From Staphylococcus equorum (GTDB taxonomy: Bacteria > Bacillota > Bacilli > Staphylococcales > Staphylococcaceae), in NCBI RefSeq assembly GCF_029531845.1, contig NZ_JAMBPV010000006.1, positions 62,001 through 126,000 on the forward strand: a stretch of 64,000 bases of DNA. The letters run 5' to 3'. Of the stretch, positions 25,732-35,616 are shown one piece after another. A program made the translations under genes and the position numbers. Each line of letters begins with the position of its first letter. The first letter of the stretch is position 1. Under the pieces are notes generated by a model. The model saw only the letters and a list, made by a program, of their open reading frames with translations. It searched no databases and was not told the DNA's origin.

Positions 25732-26646
25732 ATGAAAAAAATATTGTTTCCGTTAATTGCTTTAGTGCTTATTTTAGCAGCATGTGGTAATAATTCGGAC
25801 AGTGATTCAAAAGATGACAAAAAAACAGAAACAAAGTCTTATAAATTAGATAGCGGGAAAAATATAGATGTACCCAAGGATCCAAAACGTATAGCAGTAG
25901 TTGCTCCTACATATGCTGGTGGAATTAAATATCTTGGTGGGGATATTGTTGCAGTAAACGAACAAGTCGATAGTAGTAGCCTCCTTAAAGATAAATTTAA
26001 AGGTGTTGAAAAAATTGGCGAGAATGATGTTGAGAAAGTAGCAAAAACGAAACCAGATTTAATTGTTGCATATTCTACTGACAAAAATATTAAAAAATAC
26101 AAAAAAATTGCTCCAACAGTTGTTTATAACTATGGAAAACATAAATATTTAGATCAACAAAGAGAATTAGGTAAATTGCTTGGTAAAGAAGATGAAGTAA
26201 AAGAATGGGAAGATAAATGGAAAGCACAAACTAAAAAAGATGGCAAAGAAATTAAAGATAAAATTGGTGAAGACGCAACAGTTTCAATCTTTGATGAATT
26301 TGAGAAAAAACTATATAGTTATGGACCAAACTGGGGACGTGGTGGAGAAGTAATGTATCAAGCATTTGGACTTAAAATGCCTGAAAAATTAAATGATTTA
26401 GTTAAAAAAGAAGGCTGGGCTGAAGTGAAACAAGAAAAAATAGCAGATTATGCTGGCGATTATATTGTTTCAACAAGTAAAGGGAAATCAACACCAGCTT
26501 ATGCAAAAACTAATCTATGGAATAACTTACCAGCAGTTCAAAATGGCAATGTGCTTGAAGTGCAAGCTGAAACTTATTGGTATAATGATCCATATACTTT
26601 AGAATTTATGAGAAAAGATTTAAAAGAGAAATTTTTAAATAACTAA
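25732..26646 (+). CDS. fhuD2: FhuD2, ferric hydroxamate-binding lipoprotein
   Basis: A 304-residue class III siderophore-binding lipoprotein with lipobox LILAAC (C18). The blocks DPKRIAVVAPTYAGG, GRGGEVMYQAFGLKMP, DYIVSTSKGK and TYWYNDPYTLEFMRKDLKEK match S. aureus FhuD2 as I remember it. It binds ferric hydroxamates such as ferrichrome and desferrioxamine and delivers them to a permease; no fhuBG genes are adjacent, so it must use a permease encoded elsewhere, as in S. aureus. A Fur box and consensus promoter precede it. ATG 25732 follows TGGAGG. Confidence 0.93.
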   Translation: MKKILFPLIALVLILAACGNNSDSDSKDDKKTETKSYKLDSGKNIDVPKDPKRIAVVAPTYAGGIKYLGGDIVAVNEQVDSSSLLKDKFKGVEKIGENDVEKVAKTKPDLIVAYSTDKNIKKYKKIAPTVVYNYGKHKYLDQQRELGKLLGKEDEVKEWEDKWKAQTKKDGKEIKDKIGEDATVSIFDEFEKKLYSYGPNWGRGGEVMYQAFGLKMPEKLNDLVKKEGWAEVKQEKIADYAGDYIVSTSKGKSTPAYAKTNLWNNLPAVQNGNVLEVQAETYWYNDPYTLEFMRKDLKEKFLNN

Positions 26647-26705
26647 TATGCACAAGTTAAATTAATAAGTATTGTGATTAAAACAATGATTAACTTTAAA
26701 ACAGC

Positions 26706-26748
26706 ACAACTCAACGAATCAACACCGTTGAGTTGAGTTGTTTTTTTA
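26706..26748 (+). terminator. Terminator of fhuD2
   Basis: AACTCAACG (26708-26716) pairs with CGTTGAGTT (26726-26734), followed by a T-run a few bases on. Confidence 0.85.
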
Positions 26749-26762
26749 TCTTAAATAAGATA

Positions 26763-26793
26763 TTGTAAACTTTTTATTTTTAACGGTTAACAT
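26763..26793 (+). promoter_or_regulatory. BirA operator upstream of bioY
   Basis: TTGTAAAC (26763-26770) and GTTAACAT (26786-26793) form an interrupted inverted repeat with a 15-nt gap, as in BirA boxes of Firmicutes. A TATAAT at 26800-26805 lies just downstream, so biotin-charged BirA would cover the promoter. Confidence 0.75.
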
Positions 26794-26827
26794 TTGTGAT
26801 ATAATTTTTTCATTAGGAGGATTGACT

Positions 26828-27376
26828 ATGACGACAAAATATTTAGTATACACTGCTTTAATGACAGCAATCATTGGTGTGTTAGGATTTGTGCCAGCTA
26901 TTCCATTACCAATTATGCCAGTGCCTATCGTTTTACAAAATATTGGTATTTTCCTAGCAGGAATTTTACTTGGACGTAAATACGGCGCTCTTAGTGTGAT
27001 TGTACTATTATTACTTGTAGCGACTGGATTACCGTTATTATCTGGCGGACGTGGTGGTATTGGTGTATTTGCGGGTCCCTCTACCGGCTTTTTAATCATG
27101 TATCCAGTAATTACATATCTAATTGGTTTAGTAAGAGATTTGTATTTTAAAAAAATAAACTTTACTGTATTATTAGTTACAACAATTATCTTTGGTGTTA
27201 TTGTATTAGATGTTGTAGGTACAATTGTGATGGGACTTATGACTAATTTACCGATTTCAAAATCAGTGACTTTATCACTTGTTTTCATGCCTGCGGATAT
27301 AGTCAAAGCAATTATTGCAAGTTTGGTTGGTAATATTATGCTTAATCATAGTCGGTTTAAACAATTAATAAAATAA
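26828..27376 (+). CDS. bioY: BioY, biotin ECF transporter substrate-binding subunit
   Basis: A 182-residue six-helix membrane protein with the BioY hallmarks: VPAIPLPIMPVPIVLQNIGI, GILLGRKYGALSV and SGGRGGIGVFAGPSTGF. It captures biotin and, with the shared energising ECF module encoded elsewhere, imports it. AGGAGG stands 7 nt before ATG 26828; the earlier in-frame TTG overlaps that site. A BirA operator precedes the gene, so it is predicted to be switched on when biotin is scarce. No other biotin genes are adjacent. Confidence 0.93.
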   Translation: MTTKYLVYTALMTAIIGVLGFVPAIPLPIMPVPIVLQNIGIFLAGILLGRKYGALSVIVLLLLVATGLPLLSGGRGGIGVFAGPSTGFLIMYPVITYLIGLVRDLYFKKINFTVLLVTTIIFGVIVLDVVGTIVMGLMTNLPISKSVTLSLVFMPADIVKAIIASLVGNIMLNHSRFKQLIK

Positions 27377-27413
27377 ATAGATAAGGGCAGGTGATTAAAT
27401 CGTGGTGATTTCG

Positions 27414-28154
27414 ATGAATGATATATTCCAACAAGGTGATGTTTATGTCGATGATACACTAAAGACAATCTATTTAACGCCTGAAGAACCCTTAGTATAC
27501 GACGTGAATAAATGGGATTATAAACAAATGCCCTCTATTAAATCTTGGGAACAAGATATGAGAAATCAATTAGATATGCATAAAAAGCAAGCATCTCATC
27601 ATTTAGCGTTTACGTTTCCTGAGAATACACTTTTAGATAAACAATGGTTAGATAAAATTCAATCTTACCATTTCGAATTAGGGCTAATGGAACTCTATGC
27701 AATTGAATCGCAGAATATAAAAAAACATAAAAATAATCAAATTAAAGTAATGTTTGTGACTGAACAAACATTAGAAGATTATATTACAATTTATCGTCAA
27801 TTTGCTGAACCTTATGGCAAAGCGTATGCAGACGAAAATATCGAAGTAATACGCAATCAATTCAATGAAGATAGTAAATCTCGTGTAATTGCATATAAAG
27901 AAGATGTTCCTGTAGGTATTTTGGATTTAATCATTACACAATATACTGTAGAAATTGATGGTTTCGGCGTAGATGAAAGTTACCAGAATCGAGGAATCGG
28001 AAGTACGATGCAGTCATTTGTAGCGGAAGTAGCTGATACGAAACCGGTTATATTGATAGCTGATGGAGAAGACAGTGCTAAGGAAATGTATATCCGACAA
28101 GGTTATATATTTATAAGTTACTGCTATCAAATTTTAAAAGAAAATGCTAGATAA
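27414..28154 (+). CDS. GNAT-family N-acetyltransferase
   Basis: A protein of about 246 residues whose C-terminal half carries a GNAT fold: a VIAYKEDVPVGILDLIIT strand pair, the acetyl-CoA loop ESYQNRGIGSTM and the final ADGEDSAKEMYIRQGYIF segment. The N-terminal half is variable and may bind the substrate. ATG 27414 has GGTGAT close upstream, whereas GTG 27402 has AGGTGAT eight bases upstream; either start is possible. It follows bioY by 37 nt and may be read through from it, but no link with biotin is evident. Confidence 0.8.
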   Translation: MNDIFQQGDVYVDDTLKTIYLTPEEPLVYDVNKWDYKQMPSIKSWEQDMRNQLDMHKKQASHHLAFTFPENTLLDKQWLDKIQSYHFELGLMELYAIESQNIKKHKNNQIKVMFVTEQTLEDYITIYRQFAEPYGKAYADENIEVIRNQFNEDSKSRVIAYKEDVPVGILDLIITQYTVEIDGFGVDESYQNRGIGSTMQSFVAEVADTKPVILIADGEDSAKEMYIRQGYIFISYCYQILKENAR

Positions 28155-28162
28155 TATAATAA

Positions 28163-28198
28163 TTGAGGCAAAGACATGCATATCTTTGCCTCTTTTTT
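28163..28198 (+). terminator. Terminator of the GNAT gene
   Basis: GAGGCAAAGA (28165-28174) pairs with TCTTTGCCTC (28183-28192), followed by six T. Confidence 0.93.
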
Positions 28199-28219
28199 GT
28201 AAAGGTCTCAAATCATATA

Positions 28220-29026
28220 TTAATACTCTGAACTTTCAACAGATTTTATACGTTCAGGATGACTGTAAATATTGAAATTGCCATCTCTGATAAATCCTAT
28301 GGCAGTAATGTTTAAATCTTGTGCAAGTGTGACCGCTAATGTTGTCGGGGCAGATTTCGATAAGATGACGCCAACACCAATTTTTGCAGCTTTAATTAAT
28401 ATTTCTGATGAAATGCGACCACTAAATATCAACACTTTATTACGTACAGGTATATGTCTCTGTATACAATAACCATACAACTTATCTAATGCATTATGAC
28501 GACCAATATCTTGGCGATGCTCAAAGAAGGTATCGCCATCACTAATTGCAGCATTATGAAGACCACCAGTTTGTTTGAAAATTTTACTAGCACTTTGCAA
28601 ACGGGTCATCATATTGAGTACTTGAGTTGGATTTAACACAATTTTAGACATGGAAGTCTTAGCGACTGCTGCGTCATTTTGAAAATAAAACTCACGACTC
28701 TTACCACAACAAGACGCAATCATACGCTTCGTTGAATATTCGAAACGTTCACCGAGCGATTTGGTCAACTCAACATGAGCAAATCCTTTACTATCATCTA
28801 TTTGGATTGATTTTAAATCATCATTTTTTAATATAGCACCTTCAGACGCTAGGAAACCTAAGACAAGCTCTTCTAAGTGGTTCGGGCTACAAATTATGGT
28901 CGCAAATTCTTCGCCATTTACCATAATTGTTAATGGGAACTCAGTAACGTAGTGATCCTTTGTTTCTACTAACTTACCGTCCTCAAACCGCACAATTGGT
29001 TGATTGGTTAATATATCTTCATGCAT
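28220..29026 (-). CDS. fdhD: FdhD, formate dehydrogenase sulfurtransferase
   Basis: A 268-residue accessory protein that passes sulfur from a cysteine desulfurase to the bis-MGD cofactor of formate dehydrogenase. The conserved cysteine loop appears as SCCGKSRE, where E. coli has CxxC. Other family segments are EFATIICSPNHLEELVLGFL, GGLHNAA, EHRQDIGRHNALDK and IFSGRISSEILIKAAK. ATG 29026 follows GGGGTG; an in-frame GTG at 29050 is less likely. Its client fdhA is 22 kb away at 3382, while the Moco genes begin at 34 kb. Confidence 0.93.
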   Translation of the reverse strand: MHEDILTNQPIVRFEDGKLVETKDHYVTEFPLTIMVNGEEFATIICSPNHLEELVLGFLASEGAILKNDDLKSIQIDDSKGFAHVELTKSLGERFEYSTKRMIASCCGKSREFYFQNDAAVAKTSMSKIVLNPTQVLNMMTRLQSASKIFKQTGGLHNAAISDGDTFFEHRQDIGRHNALDKLYGYCIQRHIPVRNKVLIFSGRISSEILIKAAKIGVGVILSKSAPTTLAVTLAQDLNITAIGFIRDGNFNIYSHPERIKSVESSEY

Positions 29027-29164
29027 AAGTACACCCCGTTTCATATTCACTTCTCTATTTTAGCGTATTTTTCATTGTAAAAAAAAGATTCAGTTTATGA
29101 ATAAAGCAAAAGATTATTAATTTACGTAACATAATAATTATCTTCATTTTTAAAATGAACAATA

Positions 29165-29196
29165 TTGATTAAAAACGTATATACAAGTAAACTTGT
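29165..29196 (+). promoter_or_regulatory. galR promoter and GalR operator
   Basis: TTGATT (29165-29170), 17 nt and TAAACT (29188-29193) form the promoter. The palindrome ACAAGT-AA-ACTTGT (29183-29196) covers the -10, and a further GTAAAC-like half-site (GGTAAACA) follows. The 10-mer AAGTAAACTT recurs at the galK promoter, suggesting autoregulation. Confidence 0.65.
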
Positions 29197-29201
29197 GGTA
29201 A

Positions 29202-30233
<1,032 letters not shown>

Positions 30234-30239
30234 TCTTAA

Positions 30240-30286
30240 TTGACAAAACATTTAGTAAACAAGTAAACTTTAATTATGTTTACTAA
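30240..30286 (+). promoter_or_regulatory. galKET promoter with GalR operators
   Basis: A consensus TTGACA (30240-30245) and TAAACT (30264-30269, 18-nt spacer) are embedded in operator-like DNA. TTAGTAAAC (30252-30260) and GTTTACTAA (30278-30286) form an inverted repeat, and AAGTAAACTT (30261-30270) is identical to the galR operator core. Confidence 0.7.
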
Positions 30287-30337
30287 GGATGAATATGATT
30301 ATAGATAGAGTGATTTATATAGAAGGAGTGGGTTATT

Positions 30338-31498
30338 ATGTTACAAGCTATGCATGATAAGTTTGAAACTTTGTTTGGTGTTAAGGCTGAAGTCAGTGCT
30401 TTTGCACCGGGACGCATTAATTTAATTGGAGAACATACGGATTATAACGGGGGGTATGTTTTTCCAGCTGCGATTGAGTTGGGTACATATGGACTAGCTA
30501 CAAAGCGAGATGATAAACTTATTCAACTTTATTCAAATAATTTTGAAGATGTCGGTATGATTACATTTACCTTAGATGAATTAGAATTCGAAGCGGCACA
30601 TGATTGGGCAAATTACCCAAAAGGTGTAGTTAAATTTTTAAGTGAACAATTCTCCGACATAGACCATGGGTTCAATATTTTAGTTGAAGGAAATATCCCG
30701 AATGGTGCAAGTTTATCATCGTCAGCGTCTATTGAATTATTAACTGGTTGGCTCATTAAGCAGTTATTCACTTTAGATTTAGAACGTTTATCGCTTATAA
30801 AAATAGGGCAGCGTGTTGAAAATGAATTTATTGGCGTCAATTCAGGTATTATGGATCAATTTATTATTGGTATGGGGAAAGCGGAACATGCGATATTACT
30901 AGATACTGCAACTTTAGAATTTGATTACGTACCAGCCAAATTTGGAGATTATGTTATATCTATTATGAATACGAACAAGCGACGTTCTCTTACAGAAAGT
31001 AAATATAATGAACGTAGAGCACAATGTGAGTCGGCATTAGCTTCGTTGCAACAAGCACTTGATATTGCATCATTAGGAGAGTTGTCATTAGAACAATTTG
31101 AACAGCATCAAGATCTTATTGAAGATGAAGTGAAGCGTCGTCGTGCAAGACATGCAGTTTCGGAGAACGCACGTACTAAAAAAGCCCATCGAGCCTTAGC
31201 AGAAAATGACTTTAATCAATTTGGAAAATTATTAAATGAATCTCATGCATCATTGAAACAAGATTATGAAGTTACAGGAATAGAATTAGATACTTTAGCA
31301 GAAACTGCTCAGCAAGTTGACGGTGTATTAGGCGCAAGAATGACGGGTGCTGGTTTCGCAGGTTGTGCAATTGCTTTAGTGCATAAAGAGAGCATAAAAC
31401 AATTGGAAGATGAAGTTTCTAAGCAATATATAGAGCGTATAGGTTACGCTCCATCATTTTATCATGTGGGTATCAGTGATGGCGTTAAATCATTATAA
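30338..31498 (+). CDS. galK: GalK, galactokinase
   Basis: A 386-residue GHMP kinase phosphorylating galactose to galactose-1-phosphate, the first step of the Leloir pathway. The sugar-binding N-terminus reads GRINLIGEHTDYNGGYVFPA, the ATP loop is PNGASLSSSASIE, and the C-terminal motif is GARMTGAGFAGCAIAL. Length is usual. GAAGGAG precedes the ATG. It opens a galK-galE-galT operon with short spacers under its own GalR-type promoter. No galactose permease or mutarotase gene is in the cluster. Confidence 0.96.
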   Translation: MLQAMHDKFETLFGVKAEVSAFAPGRINLIGEHTDYNGGYVFPAAIELGTYGLATKRDDKLIQLYSNNFEDVGMITFTLDELEFEAAHDWANYPKGVVKFLSEQFSDIDHGFNILVEGNIPNGASLSSSASIELLTGWLIKQLFTLDLERLSLIKIGQRVENEFIGVNSGIMDQFIIGMGKAEHAILLDTATLEFDYVPAKFGDYVISIMNTNKRRSLTESKYNERRAQCESALASLQQALDIASLGELSLEQFEQHQDLIEDEVKRRRARHAVSENARTKKAHRALAENDFNQFGKLLNESHASLKQDYEVTGIELDTLAETAQQVDGVLGARMTGAGFAGCAIALVHKESIKQLEDEVSKQYIERIGYAPSFYHVGISDGVKSL

Positions 31499-31533
31499 GT
31501 TATTAATCAATGAATAGAGAAAGGATTTTGTAT

Positions 31534-32535
31534 ATGTCTGTTTTAGTTTTAGGTGGCGCTGGTTATATAGGAAGTCATGCGGTAGATCAATTAATTGCAA
31601 GAGGATACAACGTTATTGTAGTAGATAATCTAGGTACAGGACATAAAGCTGCTGTGCATAGTGAAGCCACGTTTTATGAAGGAGATATTCGAGATAAAAC
31701 ATTTTTAGATGATGTCTTCAATAAAGAAAATATCGACGGTGTCTTCCATTTTTGTGCATATTCTTTAGTTGGTGAATCTGTAGAAAAACCGTTAGCCTAT
31801 TTCAATAATAACGTGCACGGATTACAAGTGTTATTAGAAGTCATGTATGACCATGAAGTAGAGCATATTATTTTCTCTTCAACAGCTGCTGTGTATGGTG
31901 AGCCAGATTCAGTACCTATTACCGAAGAAGATTCTAAAACACCCACAAGTCCATACGGTGAAAGTAAATTGATGATGGAGAAAATGATGCACTGGAGTCA
32001 TGAAGCTTATGGCGTTAATTATGCAGCACTTCGTTACTTTAATGTTGCAGGTGCTAAAGAAAATGGTGCTATTGGTGAAGACCACCGTCCAGAGACACAT
32101 CTTATACCAATAGTATTAGAAGTAGCACTTGGACAAAGAGAACACTTAACAATATTTGGTGATAATTATGATACAGAGGATGGATCATGTATTCGCGATT
32201 ATCTTCATGTCGTTGATTTAATAGATGCACATATTTTGGCATATCAACATTTACAAAATGGCGGAGCGTCTGGGGCATTTAATTTAGGAAGTAGTCAAGG
32301 TTATTCAGTATTCGAAATTCTAGAAGCAGCAAGAACAGTAACGAATGAACCTATTAAAGCAGTGGTAGGCGAAAGAAGAGCAGGTGATCCAAGTAAATTA
32401 ATCGCATCGAGTGATAAGGCGCAACAAGTGCTTGGCTGGAGACCGCAACACGACAATATTAACGATATTATCAATTCAGCGTGGCAATGGCATCATCAAC
32501 ATCCAAATGGATATCAAGAAAATGTGGAGGGTTAA
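31534..32535 (+). CDS. galE: GalE, UDP-glucose 4-epimerase
   Basis: A 333-residue short-chain dehydrogenase-fold enzyme interconverting UDP-galactose and UDP-glucose. NAD is held by GGAGYIG (7-13); the catalytic residues are the Ser/Thr of FSSTAAVYG (114-122), Y141 and K145 (SPYGESK). Substrate segments ALRYFNVAGA and DGSCIRDYLHVVDL are intact. ATG 31534 is preferred, with AAAGGA upstream, over an in-frame ATG at 31510. It is 35 nt behind galK and 3 nt before galT. Confidence 0.96.
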   Translation: MSVLVLGGAGYIGSHAVDQLIARGYNVIVVDNLGTGHKAAVHSEATFYEGDIRDKTFLDDVFNKENIDGVFHFCAYSLVGESVEKPLAYFNNNVHGLQVLLEVMYDHEVEHIIFSSTAAVYGEPDSVPITEEDSKTPTSPYGESKLMMEKMMHWSHEAYGVNYAALRYFNVAGAKENGAIGEDHRPETHLIPIVLEVALGQREHLTIFGDNYDTEDGSCIRDYLHVVDLIDAHILAYQHLQNGGASGAFNLGSSQGYSVFEILEAARTVTNEPIKAVVGERRAGDPSKLIASSDKAQQVLGWRPQHDNINDIINSAWQWHHQHPNGYQENVEG

Positions 32536-32538
32536 TGC

Positions 32539-34029
32539 ATGTTATTAAATCAACAATTAGTACAACAATTTGTATCACAAGCAATTTCGTACGGTGATTA
32601 TGAAGAAGAAGATAGCATTTATATTCAAAACCAATTATTGTGTATTTTAAATGCGAAAGGTATTGATGATTCATCAGTATCTGAATTAAATAAAGATGCA
32701 ACAGCAAATGAAATTACACAATATTGGATTCGCCAGGCTGTTAGTGAAAATTGTATTGAAGATGCATTATATAATAAAGAAATTGTTGAAGCTCAAATAT
32801 TAGACTTAATTACACCACGTCCATCGGTAATTAACCGCAAGTTTAACGAGGCATATAAACAGTCGCCTGAAGCGGCTACAGATTATTTTTATGAGATAGC
32901 TAAACGTAATCACTACGTTAAAGAAGATGCAATTGCGAATAATATTAATTATGATGTCGCTACTGAATACGGAGATATTGAAGTCACAATTAATCTATCA
33001 AAACCTGAAAAAGATGCAAAACAAATTGCAAAAGCTAAAGAAGCACCAGCTACTTCTTACCCGAAATGTGCATTATGCATGGAAAACGAGGGCTTTAAGG
33101 GATCAATATTACAAGCTGCAAGAACAAATCACCGTGTGATTCGCTTAAATTTAAATAGTGCACAGTGGGGCTTCCAATTTTCGCCATATGCCTATTTTGC
33201 TGAACATAGTATTGTTTTATCTGAACAACATGTCCCTATGGAAATCAATAAAAATACTTTTATCAATTTGTTAGATTTTATAGACCAATTTCCTCATTAT
33301 TTCATTGGATCCAATGCGGACATCCCACTTGTGGGTGGATCAATTTTATCGCACAATCATTATCAAACTGGAAGACATGTATTTCCGATGGATAACGCTG
33401 CTGAAATAAATCAATTTACTATTGCTAACTATCCATCCGTTCAAGCTAGCACTTTAAATTGGCCAATGAGTGTGATTCGTTTGAAAGGAGACAATAGAGC
33501 ACAACTGATTGAAGCGGCTACTTATGTCATGACACAATGGAATCAATATTCGGATGATAGTGTGGATATTAAAGCATTTAGTAGTGATGGTGAGCGTCAT
33601 CACACGATTACGCCAATCGCAAGATATAGACAACAACAATATGAATTAGACATTGTCTTACGAGACAATCAAACTTCAGAACAATTCCCTGACGGCATCT
33701 TCCATCCACATAAAGACGTGCAACATATTAAGAAAGAAAATATAGGCCTAATTGAAGTAATGGGAACTGCTATATTACCAGGACGACTAAAACAAGAATT
33801 ACAACAAGTTAAAGATTATTTATTAGATAAAACTCAAATAGATTTAGGAATACATCAACAATGGGCTGAAGAAATGAAACAATCATATGATATTAATGTC
33901 AATAATGTCGATGAAGTTGTAGATAAAGAAGTAGGATTTAAATTTAAACGTGTATTAGAAGATGCTGGCGTATTTAAGAATACAGAACAAGGTCATCACG
34001 CGTTTAAACGTTTTATTGAACAACTATAA
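32539..34029 (+). CDS. galT: GalT, galactose-1-phosphate uridylyltransferase (class II)
   Basis: A 496-residue enzyme of the Firmicute type (GalT2), longer than the E. coli class, transferring UMP from UDP-glucose to galactose-1-phosphate. The family block YPKCALCMENEGFKG and the nucleotide-histidine region GGSILSHNHYQTGRHVFPM are present. GTGGAGGG precedes ATG 32539. It completes the galKET set, and a terminator follows, so the operon ends here. Confidence 0.96.
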   Translation: MLLNQQLVQQFVSQAISYGDYEEEDSIYIQNQLLCILNAKGIDDSSVSELNKDATANEITQYWIRQAVSENCIEDALYNKEIVEAQILDLITPRPSVINRKFNEAYKQSPEAATDYFYEIAKRNHYVKEDAIANNINYDVATEYGDIEVTINLSKPEKDAKQIAKAKEAPATSYPKCALCMENEGFKGSILQAARTNHRVIRLNLNSAQWGFQFSPYAYFAEHSIVLSEQHVPMEINKNTFINLLDFIDQFPHYFIGSNADIPLVGGSILSHNHYQTGRHVFPMDNAAEINQFTIANYPSVQASTLNWPMSVIRLKGDNRAQLIEAATYVMTQWNQYSDDSVDIKAFSSDGERHHTITPIARYRQQQYELDIVLRDNQTSEQFPDGIFHPHKDVQHIKKENIGLIEVMGTAILPGRLKQELQQVKDYLLDKTQIDLGIHQQWAEEMKQSYDINVNNVDEVVDKEVGFKFKRVLEDAGVFKNTEQGHHAFKRFIEQL

Positions 34030-34065
34030 AACAGCACATCACAATTATAAAAAGCATACGTTTAC

Positions 34066-34103
34066 AAAAGGCCTAAGTACTATCATTTAGGTCTTTTGTT
34101 TTT
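34066..34103 (+). terminator. Terminator of galKET
   Basis: AAAAGGCCTAA (34066-34076) pairs with TTAGGTCTTTT (34086-34096) with one G-T pair, followed by T-rich sequence. Confidence 0.88.
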
Positions 34104-34146
34104 TTATGATTAAGAATATAATTAAAAGTGATAGGAGTTGTTTTAG

Positions 34147-34932
34147 ATGAAAATAAAATATTTAAGCGTAATGTTTATGACGCTATGTCTAGTATTAGCA
34201 GGATGTTCAAATGGAAATAGTGAGAGCAAAAATGATAGCAATTCTGAGGAGAATGATAAAAAACAAGAATTACATATCTCAGCAGCAGCGAGTCTGACTG
34301 ATACAACTAAAGAATTGAAGCGAGCATTTGAAGCAAATCATAAAGATGCAAATGTTACATTTAACTATGGTGGGTCTGGTTCATTAAGACAACAAATTGA
34401 AAAGGGTGCACCTGTGGATGTGTTTATGTCAGCGAACAAGAAAGACGTTGATGCATTACAAAATAAAGATAAAGCACAAAATACATATGAATATGCTAAA
34501 AATAAACTCGTACTAATTGGCGCCAAGGACAGTAATTATAAATCAGTAGAATCGCTACAAGAAGGCGATAAATTAGCTATTGGTGAGGTGAATTCTGTGC
34601 CAGCGGGTAAATACGCTCAGCAATATTTAAAAAATAACAACTTATATGACCAAGTAAAACCCAATTTAGTATTTGCTAAAGATGTGCGACAAGTACTAAA
34701 CTATGTTGAAAAAGGTAATGCGCAATTAGGGTATGTGTATAAAACAGACTTGTATCAAAGCCAGCAAAATGGAGAGAGTCATGTTAAAGAAATCAATACA
34801 GCTGATTTGAAGCAACCTATTGTTTATAAAGCAGCGACAACATCAGATAAGCAATTAGCTAAAGCATGGATTGACTTTCTTAAGACAGACCAAGCTAAAG
34901 AAATATTGAAAAAGTATCAATTTGAAGCATAG
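34147..34932 (+). CDS. modA: ModA, molybdate-binding lipoprotein
   Basis: A 261-residue lipoprotein (lipobox VLAGC, C20) with an acidic/Ser/Asn linker and a ModA-type binding fold: ISAAASLTDTTKEL, TFNYGGSGSLRQQIEKGAPV and DVFMSANKKDVDAL supply the oxyanion-binding Ser and backbone sites. It captures molybdate (or tungstate) outside the membrane for ModBC. TAGGAG precedes the ATG. It is the first gene of modABC, 12 nt before modB. No ModE-type regulator is encoded nearby. Confidence 0.95.
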   Translation: MKIKYLSVMFMTLCLVLAGCSNGNSESKNDSNSEENDKKQELHISAAASLTDTTKELKRAFEANHKDANVTFNYGGSGSLRQQIEKGAPVDVFMSANKKDVDALQNKDKAQNTYEYAKNKLVLIGAKDSNYKSVESLQEGDKLAIGEVNSVPAGKYAQQYLKNNNLYDQVKPNLVFAKDVRQVLNYVEKGNAQLGYVYKTDLYQSQQNGESHVKEINTADLKQPIVYKAATTSDKQLAKAWIDFLKTDQAKEILKKYQFEA

Positions 34933-34944
34933 GAGGTTTTAGCA

Positions 34945-35616
34945 ATGGTAGATGTTACACCATTTTGGATATCACTCAAAGTAGCTATTATTAGTACAAT
35001 CATCGTTACTTTTATTGGTATCGTTATTTCAAGATGGTTGTATAAACGGCATGGTTTTATTGCTAGAATCTTAGAAAGTATAATTATTTTACCTATCGTG
35101 TTACCGCCAACGGTTATGGGATTTATTTTATTAATTGTGTTTTCACCTAGAAGTTTTATTGGCGCGTTTTTTACGGATGTATTGCATTTACCAGTAGTTT
35201 TTACATTGACTGGAGCAGTTATTGCATCTGTGATCGTGAGTTTTCCATTGATGTATCAGCATACTGTCCAAGGCTTTCGTAGTATAGATAATAAAATGCT
35301 CAATACTGCACGAACGATGGGTGCAAGTGAAAATAAAATATTTTTCAAATTAATTTTACCGTTGTCAAAGCGTCCGATATTGTCGGGCATCATGATGAGC
35401 TTTGCCCGAGCAATAGGGGAATTTGGTGCGACACTAATGGTTGCTGGTTACATACCTAATAAAACCAATACGTTACCTTTGGAAATATACTTTCTGGTTG
35501 AACAAGGTAAAGAAAATCAAGCCTGGTTGTGGGTAATTGTCCTTGTTGCATTTGCGATTACAGTAATCGGAACAATCAACGTATTGAATAAAGACCGTTA
35601 TCGGGAGGTAGATTAA
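34945..35616 (+). CDS. modB: ModB, molybdate ABC transporter permease
   Basis: A 223-residue membrane protein with five or six helices, the PIVLPPTVMGFILL motif and the EAA-type loop ending in SFARAIGEFGATLMVAG, typical of ModB/CysT permeases. AGGAGG stands before the ATG. It is followed without a gap by modC. Confidence 0.95.
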   Translation: MVDVTPFWISLKVAIISTIIVTFIGIVISRWLYKRHGFIARILESIIILPIVLPPTVMGFILLIVFSPRSFIGAFFTDVLHLPVVFTLTGAVIASVIVSFPLMYQHTVQGFRSIDNKMLNTARTMGASENKIFFKLILPLSKRPILSGIMMSFARAIGEFGATLMVAGYIPNKTNTLPLEIYFLVEQGKENQAWLWVIVLVAFAITVIGTINVLNKDRYREVD

